Positions 51,282 to 59,820 of a stretch of DNA of 64,000 bases are shown here, one piece after another. The position numbers were made by a program, and so were the translations under genes. Source of the DNA: Leptospira inadai serovar Lyme str. 10 (lineage in GTDB: Bacteria; Spirochaetota; Leptospiria; Leptospirales; Leptospiraceae); NCBI RefSeq assembly GCF_000243675.2, contig NZ_AHMM02000023.1, forward strand, positions 62,001 through 126,000, written 5' to 3'. Each line of letters starts with the position of its first letter. The stretch's first letter is position 1. The notes below the pieces were generated by a model. The model was given only the letters and a program-made list of their open reading frames with translations, had not been told where the DNA came from and did not search any database.

Positions 51282-51908
51282 CTATTCCCTTACGGCGAGT
51301 TTCTTCTTAATGTAAAATGTGGCCAGAGCGATGATCAGAACGGCCCCGACGATTCCGAAGACGGTCGCTTGGCCCTGATGCATCCAATGCCTTAGAGTAT
51401 CTAAATTGCTGGCTCCGTAATGACCTAGATAGACCCAAATGGGGACCGATATTGCTGCCGCCGCGAAATCTAAACTTAGGAAACGAAAGAATGAAATTCG
51501 ATCCGAAGTACCTGCGGTCAAATAAATCGGCATACGAAGGCCGGGCATGAATCTACCCATAAAAACGACCCAATTTCCGTACTGAGAAAATTTTTCCTGA
51601 ACTTTTTCGAACCTCTCGGGCGTGATGAACCGAGCTATGAAAGGAATCTGTAGAACACGGACCCCGTAAATTCTCCCGAGCAGGAACACTGTCCCGTCTC
51701 CGAATAAAACCCCAGCCATGCCCACGGCAAACATGATATGCTCGTTCGCATATCCTAGTCCGGCTATCACTCCGCCTGAAACCAGGGAAACGTCTTCCGG
51801 AATCGGAAGTCCGAATCCGCAGAGGAGGAGAGTCGCAAATACGGCAATATAAGCGAAACCCTGGCCGAAGCCTGAGAAGAAATCTACTAAAATTGCAAGA
51901 AAATCCAT
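51282..51908 (-). CDS. DedA-family membrane protein
   Basis: A 208-residue polytopic inner-membrane protein. Family signature: GLPIPEDVSLVSGGVIAGLG with the conserved Glu, the [27 protein letters not shown] segment with conserved Arg residues, and LDFAAAAISVPIWVYLGHYG. DedA proteins recycle lipid carriers (polyprenyl phosphates) or move lipids. An unrelated frame on the same strand overlaps but is not credible. Gene stands alone, divergent from dgt by about 170 bases. Confidence 0.92.
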   Translation of the reverse strand: MDFLAILVDFFSGFGQGFAYIAVFATLLLCGFGLPIPEDVSLVSGGVIAGLGYANEHIMFAVGMAGVLFGDGTVFLLGRIYGVRVLQIPFIARFITPERFEKVQEKFSQYGNWVVFMGRFMPGLRMPIYLTAGTSDRISFFRFLSLDFAAAAISVPIWVYLGHYGASNLDTLRHWMHQGQATVFGIVGAVLIIALATFYIKKKLAVRE

Positions 51909-52075
51909 AGAGAGTAGTGTAAGACTTCCCGGTAAAAGGAATTCCTACCAATGAAATCCGCAGGGGGGGAAAGAGGACAGAAAAAAATAGAATTCCGAAA
52001 TTCATATTAGTCGGTCGAATAAGGATCAAATGTTTGGCTTGCTGCATACTTATCCATGTCGGATTCTGGTACGAA

Positions 52076-53224
52076 GTGTTCCGAGATCGACTCGCTCTAT
52101 CTGAGCTGGAAAATTCCCTGTTATCCGAATATGCCGTTCCCCATGATCGAACGGGGGGGAGGGAATATCCGGAGGAAGAGCATTCCTATCGACTTCCGTT
52201 TCAACGAGATCGAGATAGGGTGGTTCATTCGAGCGCGTTTAAAAGACTTCAATACAAAACGCAGGTTTTCGTTTATTCTGTCGGAGAAAATTACAGAAAT
52301 AGATTAACTCATACTCTCGAAGTTGCCGGAATTTCCCGTACGATTGCTGCCGCTTTGGGTTTGAATTCTTTACTGGCCGAGACCATAGCTCTCGCGCATG
52401 ACCTAGGTCACACTCCTTTCGGTCACGCAGGACAGGATATGCTCGCGGAATTAATGTCCGTTTCGGGCGGCTTTGAACATAATAAACAATCGATACGAAT
52501 CGTAAGATATCTCGAAACTCGATATCCCGAATTCCCCGGGCTAAATCTTTCCATCGAAACTTTAAAGGGTCTGATGAAACACGGCGCCGAATATTCGATC
52601 TCGTCCCTCGGATTGGAAAGAAAGCAGGAAGGTCCTAGTCTCGAAGCGCAGTGCGCCGATCTCGCCGACGAAGTCGCTTATACGAATCATGATATCGAGG
52701 ACGGATTGGAGATGGGTTATCTTCGCTCGCAAGAGTTGGAAGAGATCAGACTTTGGAACGAAACGAGCCGTAAAACCAAGGAGCGCTATCCGAAAGTAAA
52801 CGAGAAAGTCCGGATTCGAACGACGATTCGAGAACTGACCAACGGCATGGTGTCTCATATCATCGATGTAGTTTATCGTCGCCTTCTTGAATATAAAATT
52901 AGAGACCGGAACGATTTAAATAGATCGTATGCAGAAGGAAAAAAAATCATAGGGTTCGATCTAGAGTTCGGGGAAAAAGTTCGAGAATTAAAATCCTTTT
53001 TATATAAGACCTTATATAGACATCCTTCCGTTATAAAGACGAGCGATCAAGGGAGGGATATGATCCACGTCCTTTTTAAATACTTCCAACAACATCCGAA
53101 TGAAATTCCCGAGATTTATAGGATACGAATCGAATCGGAGGGATTGGATAGAAGCGTTTGCGATTTTGTAGCAGGCATGACGGATCGATACGCCGAAACT
53201 GTGTTTACGGACCTTCGCAAGTAG
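52076..53224 (+). CDS. dgt: dGTPase-like (Dgt/SAMHD1-type) protein
   Basis: A dNTP triphosphohydrolase of 382 residues. HD-domain metal site: His in NRLTHTLEVAG, His-Asp in LAHDLGHTPFGHAG, and Asp in DLADEVAYTNHDIEDGL. The N-terminal GREYPEEEHSYRLPFQRDRDRVVHSSAFKRLQYKTQVFV is split across typical conserved segments. I use GTG 52076 (read as MFRDRLAL...) because related proteins start just here; the frame is open up to 52034 but with an unusual Cys-rich extension. Convergent with the cysteine desulfurase gene across the repeat-rich spacer. Confidence 0.88.
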   Translation: MFRDRLALSELENSLLSEYAVPHDRTGGREYPEEEHSYRLPFQRDRDRVVHSSAFKRLQYKTQVFVYSVGENYRNRLTHTLEVAGISRTIAAALGLNSLLAETIALAHDLGHTPFGHAGQDMLAELMSVSGGFEHNKQSIRIVRYLETRYPEFPGLNLSIETLKGLMKHGAEYSISSLGLERKQEGPSLEAQCADLADEVAYTNHDIEDGLEMGYLRSQELEEIRLWNETSRKTKERYPKVNEKVRIRTTIRELTNGMVSHIIDVVYRRLLEYKIRDRNDLNRSYAEGKKIIGFDLEFGEKVRELKSFLYKTLYRHPSVIKTSDQGRDMIHVLFKYFQQHPNEIPEIYRIRIESEGLDRSVCDFVAGMTDRYAETVFTDLRK

Positions 53225-53233
53225 AGGATTTAA

Positions 53234-53275
53234 AAAGATTCCTATGTTAGAATGGATCTTTCCTCTGCCTTCTGT
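53234..53275 (+). repeat. dispersed repeat, copy B
   Basis: Close match to the core of copy A at 34200-34241 (32 of the first 37 positions). Begins ten bases after the dgt stop codon. Confidence 0.65.
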
Positions 53276-53298
53276 AGAAGACTGAACATTGATAAACG

Positions 53299-53358
53299 AA
53301 ATTTCCACGTACTAGAGGAAGATTCTTGTGTTATCGTGGATTTTCCCCAGCCCTCTAC
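53299..53358 (+). repeat. dispersed repeat, copy C
   Basis: Aligns with copy A over ~60 bases including its 5' part (ATTTCC/GTTTCC ... AAGATTC ... GGATTTTCC), at about 70 percent by eye. Same spacer and direction as copy B. Confidence 0.55.
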
Positions 53359-53391
53359 AGAGTATCCCCTATTGCACCTGTCAGTTCCTTT

Positions 53392-53416
53392 CTAACATCT
53401 AATGCCTAGCATCTAA
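53392..53416 (+). repeat. short direct repeat
   Basis: CTAACATCTAA (53392-53402) and CTAGCATCTAA (53406-53416), 14 bases apart, in the same convergent spacer as copies B and C. No function assigned. Confidence 0.45.
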
Positions 53417-53455
53417 CGGCTATATCGCAGACATCGATTCTTCTTCCACTAACAC

Positions 53456-54568
53456 CTATAAAATCAATTTAAGTACTTCCGAGCAAGCTTGGATCAAATC
53501 ATCCACCTCTTCTTCCGTAGTGAAACTTCCCGTTGAAATTCGTACGGCTCGAAGTGCTTCTTCTTTTGTATAACCCATCTCCAATAAGGAAGGTGCGGGC
53601 TCTCTGGATCTGGATTTACACGAGGATCCGGTAGAAAGGGCAAAACCTCTTTCTTCCATGCCCATCATAAAGAAATCCAAATCTTCGGTGGGTAAAATGC
53701 AGAAAGTAGTGGAAGGAAGTCTCGGCGAAGATTCTGCAACGATTTCTGCTCCGGCCTGTTTAAAAGCGGATTCGATTTTCTCCTTAAAGCGGAGCAATTT
53801 AGTATTCCGTTCGTTCATTTGGGAAAATTGGAGTTTTGCCGCCTCGGAAAGTGCGATGATCGCAGGTGAATTTTCGGTTCCGGCTCTGAATCCGTTTTCT
53901 TGATTTCCGCCTCGAAACAAGCCGGCCTTAGCGGTTAAACCGGGATCAAACCAAAGTACGGATGTGCCCAAACCTCCGCCTATCTTATGACCGGAAAAAG
54001 TAAAACCGCTAAGAGCTTTAAACGGGACCGAAATCTTTCCGAAGGATTGCATCGTGTCCGAAAACAATCGTTCGCCGAATTTGTCGCATAGTCCTGCGAT
54101 TTCATCCAGAGGTTGTACGACGCCGCTTTCATTTCCCGCATGGATTATAAAAACCGGGCCCGGTTTGTTCGTTAACTTTTCCTCTATTTCCTGTGGAGAA
54201 ACGAGTCCCGATTTATTTCCTAAAAATTTTTCATAGGGTATGCCCGCACTTTCGAACGCTTCATAAAAAGAAGAATGTTCGTATGGGGAAAGATAAGCGA
54301 TCGTCTTAACCAGAGATTTTGCCCAGATTGCTAGGAGATAATTCGCCTCCGTTCCTGTGGAGCAGAATACGAAACCTTTCGTATCTTTTCCGGTGAGCTT
54401 CGCCAGAATTTTCCGAGCTTCCTCTATCTTACCCTGTCTTCCGAGAGAAAACCGAGTCGGACCCGAGGGATTAAAAAAATCCGCCTCGTACTCGTTGATT
54501 ACCGTAAATAGTAAACCGGGATAAGGAGGATGAGTCGCGTTATAATCGAAATATTTAATTCTTTTCAT
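53456..54568 (-). CDS. cysteine desulfurase (NifS/IscS-type)
   Basis: PLP enzyme that mobilises sulfur from cysteine for iron-sulfur cluster or tRNA thiolation. 370 residues from ATG 54568 (MKRIKYFDYNATHPP), which matches the family N-terminus YFDYNAT; the longer frame to 54616 runs into the next gene. Seen: CSTGTEANYLLAIWA, HAGNESGVVQPLDEI, the PLP lysine in FSGHKIGGGLGTS, ENGFRAGTENSPAI, and the sulfur-carrying Cys in STGSSCKSRSREPAPSLL. It overlaps the upstream TPR-like gene by 14 bases. No scaffold (IscU/NifU) is adjacent. Confidence 0.9.
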   Translation of the reverse strand: MKRIKYFDYNATHPPYPGLLFTVINEYEADFFNPSGPTRFSLGRQGKIEEARKILAKLTGKDTKGFVFCSTGTEANYLLAIWAKSLVKTIAYLSPYEHSSFYEAFESAGIPYEKFLGNKSGLVSPQEIEEKLTNKPGPVFIIHAGNESGVVQPLDEIAGLCDKFGERLFSDTMQSFGKISVPFKALSGFTFSGHKIGGGLGTSVLWFDPGLTAKAGLFRGGNQENGFRAGTENSPAIIALSEAAKLQFSQMNERNTKLLRFKEKIESAFKQAGAEIVAESSPRLPSTTFCILPTEDLDFFMMGMEERGFALSTGSSCKSRSREPAPSLLEMGYTKEEALRAVRISTGSFTTEEEVDDLIQACSEVLKLIL

Positions 54569-56099
54569 CGAACAGGTCGTCCGCTTCTTCGTATCTTCCT
54601 TTTCGACGGAGAACATACTGAAGTAACTTCTTACGATCCTCGATCAAGTCTTCGTAGCCGGACCGGTCACTTCTATACTCAGGATCAACCGTATACAATT
54701 CGGTTTGTAGTCCGTCCAGTTCCTTAAGCGATTGGTCCCAGGCTTTTTGATACAGCAAGCAACGAACTCTCATTAACTTAGACTGAAAACGCATACCTAG
54801 TTCGGTTTTCCGCGATTGATAAACGGATTCGAAGAGATCGCCGGCTCGTTTGCGATACGACTCTTCGCGGTCACCGAGTCTATAATAGAGTTCGGCGGTT
54901 CGATAGAGATTCGGATAGAATATTTTCTGTCCCTCCTCGTCGGAAGGATCGCAGGGTATCGTGGCAATTGCGGAAGGACCCCAATATTTAACCTCGGGCG
55001 GGACCGTTCGTTTAGCACAGGAAAAATACAGCATGCGCGTATACAGCGAAATGGATTCTTCCGGAGAAAGAGAAGAGCCCGGATGACCCGCTCTACTTTG
55101 AAGCAATTCCAAGGTTCGTAGAAGTAATTTTTTATACTGATTCGCCGATAGAGTCGTTCGTTCGGGATAATCCTCCGCGAAAACGATCGGAGATGAATTC
55201 GATTCCGTAATCGCCTGCCAAATTCGTATTTCTCTCGGAAGTTCCGGTTCGCTTATGCTCGTTTCATCCGCGGCACAGCTGAATCGGAAGAAGTTTAGGA
55301 TTTTCTTCCACCATGGAACAGGATCTTTTTTTCGGATTTTGATCTTGTCAAAGACCATTTCTTCTATGCTCAATAAGGACTGAAAATGAGCTAGCAGAGC
55401 TTCTTCCGGTCGACAAGAGGCGAAGGCAGTGAGGCGAATCTTTTCTAGCAGACTTTTGCCCGCGATTTGCGGTCTACTTGCGCCAAAAGTAATCTGGCTC
55501 GGTGCGGTATTATAACCGTCAAACGGATTATAATTCAAGGCCCGTTTATAATAATCCAAGGATTCCAATACTGCAGGGGAGAATTCTTTCCAATATTCGC
55601 TAGGATCGATTCTTCCTTGGCGGAGGTTTTTCGAATCGCTATCGGATAATTTTTGGAGAGTCCATCCTTTTTGCTCGGCTTCCATCCAGGACGGAATTCT
55701 AAAAATATCGTCCACCCCGTATTTTCCTAAATCCATGGCTCGGTAACAAGCCTCGGACATTTTATCAAGCTGTAAGTAATGTTCGACTCCCCGAAATTCT
55801 CTCTTCTCGTTTAGGAATCCGTCTCCCTTTTCCTGCAATTTTAAAGAAAGAGCGGGGTTTAAGACGGGGGGATCCAGCCAAAGCGAAATGTCCCGCAAAA
55901 TTTCGAATCTTCGGGGAAAAACCCAGACTGTGGCAATGATCCAAATGAATAGTAGGGTTAGGAAAAGTTTTTTCTTTTCTCGCAGAATACTGAGCAATTT
56001 CTTTCCTTCAGTTCGGGGAAAATTCGTTCGACGCCGCCGATCCCTCGGGTAGACTGAGCGGGGAGGGAATGCGGCGTCCTTCTTCCCAAGCTTATACAC
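54555..56099 (-). CDS. membrane-anchored helical-repeat (TPR-like) protein
   Basis: A 514-residue protein with a basic N-terminal tail, one membrane anchor (about 43-62, KKKLFLTLLFIWIIATVWVF), and a large helical region with TPR-like segments (ALNYNPFDGYN, YRTAELYYRLGDREESYRKRAGDLFESVY, LQYVLRRKGRYEEADDLF). No known family beyond that. It starts with GTG 56099 without a clear ribosome site; an internal start nearer the membrane segment is possible. Start codons of this gene and the divergent TPR gene are only 11 bases apart, and the cysteine desulfurase follows with a 14-base overlap. Confidence 0.7.
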   Translation of the reverse strand: MYKLGKKDAAFPPRSVYPRDRRRRTNFPRTEGKKLLSILREKKKLFLTLLFIWIIATVWVFPRRFEILRDISLWLDPPVLNPALSLKLQEKGDGFLNEKREFRGVEHYLQLDKMSEACYRAMDLGKYGVDDIFRIPSWMEAEQKGWTLQKLSDSDSKNLRQGRIDPSEYWKEFSPAVLESLDYYKRALNYNPFDGYNTAPSQITFGASRPQIAGKSLLEKIRLTAFASCRPEEALLAHFQSLLSIEEMVFDKIKIRKKDPVPWWKKILNFFRFSCAADETSISEPELPREIRIWQAITESNSSPIVFAEDYPERTTLSANQYKKLLLRTLELLQSRAGHPGSSLSPEESISLYTRMLYFSCAKRTVPPEVKYWGPSAIATIPCDPSDEEGQKIFYPNLYRTAELYYRLGDREESYRKRAGDLFESVYQSRKTELGMRFQSKLMRVRCLLYQKAWDQSLKELDGLQTELYTVDPEYRSDRSGYEDLIEDRKKLLQYVLRRKGRYEEADDLFDEKN

Positions 56100-56110
56100 G
56101 TCCGGGGATT

Positions 56111-58126
56111 ATGAAACTAGCAAGCACTATTCCTATCTTACTTCTGACTACGAATGCATTCTTTCCTCTGCTCGGAGCGCCGACCGATTCAGGGCAAAAA
56201 CTTCTATGCCGAGACGTCGATTCATCCGGTCGAAGCAGATCGGTATGGCCCTTGTTTTTTCTGTCGACGGCATTAGATACCTTGAATGAAGCGCGAAGAC
56301 TCGAAGGAAGAGAGAGGGGCGAGAGAACCCTCAAGGCGTTAGGAGAATTCGAAAAATACGTTCGTTGTTCGGAGGCTATCGGGAGCCCCGCTTCGGCCAT
56401 TGCTCGGTGGAACAAAGCGATGGCACACTATTCCATCGGTCAGCTTAAGGAAGCGTTACAGGAAGCGGATCTTGCGGAAAAAAACGATCCGAATTTTAGG
56501 GAAACCTATATATTGAAAGCGAGCATCTTTTACGAACAAGCAGAGTATCAAAAGACCAGCGACTATTTAGAGGAGAATCTAAGCCGCTTCCCGATGGATT
56601 CCTACGTTTATTATTTGCTCAGCTCTTCCAATATCGCGATCCAAAATAACGCGAAGTCGATTTTATATCTGACCTCCTTAAATGATGCTATCGAAAAGAA
56701 AGAAGGCAATCCGAAATATAAGGAATTCGTATATTTATCTCTGGGAAAAATTTATTTCGCACAAGGACAAAATTCCAAAGCCTATTTTTATCTATCTAGC
56801 TATCTGCAGCAAAAACCGGAAGCGTGGGAGATTCGATTCCTTTTAGCCGGAGTTCTAAATCAATTAGGAAAATTTGCCCAGGCAAAGAAGGAGCTTCTGA
56901 GAATCCTGGCTCAAGTGAAGGGGAATTCATCCGTGGAGATGATGCTGGGCGAAATGTATTTCGTAGAAAGCCGCTCGATGTCGTCGGCTTATTTCGAGGA
57001 ACTTAAAAAAAACGGAAAGTTATATAAGGGATCCCTCCTCTACGGTTTGTACTGTGTTCTTACTTCCCGCTATGAAGAAGCTAAAAAAATCATTTATCCG
57101 ATGCGGGAAAAATATCCCCGAAGACTTTGGGTTAGACTTGCGGTTTTGGAGATTCTAAAACACCAGCCGGACCTAAAGGGAGAAGTCTATTCCAAAGAAC
57201 TCGTGGAAACGGCGGAAATCGCGGTACAATCTCAGCTTTGGAATCTTTCGGAAACATTGATCCAGGAATCCATCGACATAGCGAGCAAGGACGGTAGTCC
57301 GAAATCGGTACTCGCAAGTCGTTACAATTTTCTTGCGACGGTATACGAACAATCCGGTTCGGTATATAGGGCTATCGTCGCGATTCGAAAATCGATCGAA
57401 TTGTCGGGGACTCCCGACGAGATTCGAAAATATCGTCTGCATTTAGCTTTTTTACTAAGAGGAAATCCGCCTGGAAAAACGAAAGAGGCGGAGCAGATAA
57501 CGAAAGAGATTATAAAAGAAGATCCCAAGAATTCGTACGCGCATTATCTATTAGGCGTGATTTTTTCCCAGACAGAAAACTTCTCGGGAAGCCAAGATGC
57601 TTTCGAGGAAGCGATCCAATTGGATCCTAAGACCGCTATCTATTATTTCTATCGGGCGATTTCCCTGGAGAAACTGGGTAAGATTCAGGAAATGGAACTT
57701 GATTTGCGTAAATCCATGGATTTGGATCCGGAGAATCCGATCGCTTACAATTATTTAGGATATTATCTATCCGAATCCGGAAGTCGATTGGATGAGGCCT
57801 TTTCTTTGATCAGAAAAGCCGTTGAACTGGCACCGGATAACGAAGCATACCAAGACAGTCTAGGATGGATTTATTATAAACGCGGAATGTTGGACGACGC
57901 ACTGTTGCATTTGAATTTAGCCTACCAAATTCTTCAGGAAAGGAACGAAAGCGATCCTACGATCTGCGAACATTTAGGTGATTTGCATTTTGAACGCGGT
58001 GAACTTGGAGAAACTAGGATGTACTGGGAAAAATCGAGTAAGCTTTTTCAAAAGAAAGAAGACAAGGCAAGAATCAGGGAAAAACTGGAGAAGCTAAGAA
58101 CGAAACCTGTTATGATTAAACCCTAA
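56111..58126 (+). CDS. secreted TPR protein
   Basis: A 671-residue exported protein with at least ten tetratricopeptide repeats. Signal peptide from ATG 56111 (MKLASTIPILLLTTNAFFPLLG). TPR repeats seen throughout, clearest at the C-terminal half: NSYAHYLLGVIFSQTENFSG, AIYYFYRAISLEKLGKIQEM, NPIAYNYLGYYLSESGSRLD, NEAYQDSLGWIYYKRGMLDD. The frame is open to 56069 but that part precedes the signal. It probably acts as a periplasmic scaffold; the lipoprotein that follows 31 bases later may be its partner. Confidence 0.82.
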   Translation: MKLASTIPILLLTTNAFFPLLGAPTDSGQKLLCRDVDSSGRSRSVWPLFFLSTALDTLNEARRLEGRERGERTLKALGEFEKYVRCSEAIGSPASAIARWNKAMAHYSIGQLKEALQEADLAEKNDPNFRETYILKASIFYEQAEYQKTSDYLEENLSRFPMDSYVYYLLSSSNIAIQNNAKSILYLTSLNDAIEKKEGNPKYKEFVYLSLGKIYFAQGQNSKAYFYLSSYLQQKPEAWEIRFLLAGVLNQLGKFAQAKKELLRILAQVKGNSSVEMMLGEMYFVESRSMSSAYFEELKKNGKLYKGSLLYGLYCVLTSRYEEAKKIIYPMREKYPRRLWVRLAVLEILKHQPDLKGEVYSKELVETAEIAVQSQLWNLSETLIQESIDIASKDGSPKSVLASRYNFLATVYEQSGSVYRAIVAIRKSIELSGTPDEIRKYRLHLAFLLRGNPPGKTKEAEQITKEIIKEDPKNSYAHYLLGVIFSQTENFSGSQDAFEEAIQLDPKTAIYYFYRAISLEKLGKIQEMELDLRKSMDLDPENPIAYNYLGYYLSESGSRLDEAFSLIRKAVELAPDNEAYQDSLGWIYYKRGMLDDALLHLNLAYQILQERNESDPTICEHLGDLHFERGELGETRMYWEKSSKLFQKKEDKARIREKLEKLRTKPVMIKP

Positions 58127-58157
58127 AAAAAGGATTCGAAAGCCGTAAGGAAAAAAT

Positions 58158-58967
58158 TTGGGAACTAATAAAAAAATAACTCGTTCGGTTCAATCGTTTA
58201 CTTTAATCGCACTAGTATGTTTCGGTACTTGCGCCACGCCTGAAATCGAGGAAATTGCGTTTCCTTTACGCGGAAAACTTAGTTTTGTGAGTTCCAAATC
58301 GAAGGAGGGCGCAAAGTTTCTAGACGAGATTAAAAAGATGGAAGACGCCGGCTCTTCTTACTCGGGCGATTTTGAAATTCGAATTCAGAATTTTGTTCCG
58401 AAAAAAGATATTTTCTCGCTGAACGGAAAGATCTATTACGATAAACCTTCCGGAAAGATGCAGATCGAATTAACGGATCGCCTTTTCGGAATCAGCGTTT
58501 CAAAAGTATATACCGACGGTGAATTGATCCGAATCAAAACGGCGACCCAGGATAAAATTCATGAGCAACCGATGGATGACATCATCATTGCCGATCCGAA
58601 TGGGGGAAAACAAACGGTGGTTCCGTTTCCTGTCATTTACCACCTTTTATCAAACCGAAACGTGAGGCTATTTCAACCGGATAGAACCCTCGTTCATCCT
58701 AAGGAAGGAATCATATTGGTCCGTAAATCGGGAGAGGAATGGACGTATTACGTAACGGAAAAGGGAATTGCCACCGTCGAATGGAACTCGAGCCGCAAGA
58801 ACGTAAAAGCATTAACGAGCGTCCAAGGAGCCGTAGAATTTCCGCCGAAAGTGACTCTTACTCGTATCGTCTCTCGGGAAGATGGAAGCGATCAAAATCG
58901 AATCGAAATTAAGATGAAGCGGATCGGTCGTACTGAAAACATCGCGAGTTCGTCGTTCGGATTTTAA
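58158..58967 (+). CDS. LolA/LolB-like lipoprotein
   Basis: A 269-residue lipoprotein. The signal ends in FGTCATPE, Cys as anchor. The mature part has many short strands with a flat amphipathic pattern (DFEIRIQNFVPKKDIFSLNGKIYY, KMQIELTDRLFGISVSKVYTDG), the style of LolA/LolB-like lipid-carrier folds, but no hard motif proves it. TTG start 58158 with TAAGGA about eight bases upstream. It lies downstream of the TPR gene and upstream of the enoyl-CoA hydratase, probably one transcript. Confidence 0.65.
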   Translation: MGTNKKITRSVQSFTLIALVCFGTCATPEIEEIAFPLRGKLSFVSSKSKEGAKFLDEIKKMEDAGSSYSGDFEIRIQNFVPKKDIFSLNGKIYYDKPSGKMQIELTDRLFGISVSKVYTDGELIRIKTATQDKIHEQPMDDIIIADPNGGKQTVVPFPVIYHLLSNRNVRLFQPDRTLVHPKEGIILVRKSGEEWTYYVTEKGIATVEWNSSRKNVKALTSVQGAVEFPPKVTLTRIVSREDGSDQNRIEIKMKRIGRTENIASSSFGF

Positions 58968-58987
58968 AAAAGGAAGGTTGTCTGAAA

Positions 58988-59752
58988 ATGATCGAAGTGG
59001 AAAAAAATGGACACATTCTCGAACTGTACATAAAAACGAACGAAACGAATTCACTCGGTACGGACTTCTTTCGAAAGCTACGCGAAACGATGGAATCAGC
59101 GGAAAGCGATCCAAGTATAAAAGCGATTCTACTTTCCGGACGGAATGATAAATTTTTTTCCAACGGTTTTAATCCGGAAATTTTTATCGGAAAAGAACTT
59201 TCTGAAATTAAAGTAGTTCTAAAGGAAGCGTTAGAAGCTTGCGGGAAGGTTTTATTTTCCAGCCGACCGATCGTGTGCGCATTGAATGGACACTCGATGG
59301 GGGTCGGCGCAGTTCTGGCGATTTTTTCGGATTACCGCATCCTGGTCGAAAAGAAAGGGAGAATCGGATTTCCGGAAGCCTTGATTGGTCTCAATTTTCC
59401 GTCCACCTCCGGTTATGTATTGAAAGAACTTGTTGGAATCAAAACCGCCCAGGATCTTCTGTATTCGGGTCGCGGTTTAAAATCAGACGAGGCCCTAGCG
59501 GTTGGCTTAGTGGAAGAATCGGCGACTGCCGAAGAGTTGATTCCTAAAGCCAGAAAATGGTGCGATCAATTCGCCTCCATGGCGCTTGAATCCGTAATCG
59601 GAATCAAAATAGCCTTGCGAGACTCGCAGCGGCTAGTCGCGGACCGACTGGAAGCTCGGGATATCGATTTGCTCGCGACTGCCGTTCACGCAAAGAATGG
59701 GCAGGAAGGCTTGAGATCCATTCTAGAAAGACGGCGACCTGCGTTTACTTGA
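58988..59752 (+). CDS. enoyl-CoA hydratase/isomerase-family protein
   Basis: A 254-residue crotonase-fold enzyme acting on acyl-CoA. Family features: FSNGFNPEIF with the oxyanion-hole region, ALNGHSMGVGAVLAIFSDYRILV, the IGFPEALIGLNFPS segment, and VGLVEESATAEELIPKA. Only one of the two catalytic glutamates of classical hydratase is at its usual place (PEALIG Glu), so isomerase or another crotonase reaction is possible. Twenty bases after the lipoprotein. Confidence 0.85.
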   Translation: MIEVEKNGHILELYIKTNETNSLGTDFFRKLRETMESAESDPSIKAILLSGRNDKFFSNGFNPEIFIGKELSEIKVVLKEALEACGKVLFSSRPIVCALNGHSMGVGAVLAIFSDYRILVEKKGRIGFPEALIGLNFPSTSGYVLKELVGIKTAQDLLYSGRGLKSDEALAVGLVEESATAEELIPKARKWCDQFASMALESVIGIKIALRDSQRLVADRLEARDIDLLATAVHAKNGQEGLRSILERRRPAFT

Positions 59753-59820
59753 TATCCGATCCGAATCGGATTTAGATCGGTCCTTTGCCCGACTCGGATC
59801 CATTGAAAATGAAACGAAAT

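Noticed and set aside
51553..52047. Minus-strand 164-residue frame overlapping dedA
   Set aside because: Different frame on the same strand; Arg/Phe/Cys-rich without domain, while the DedA product is clear.
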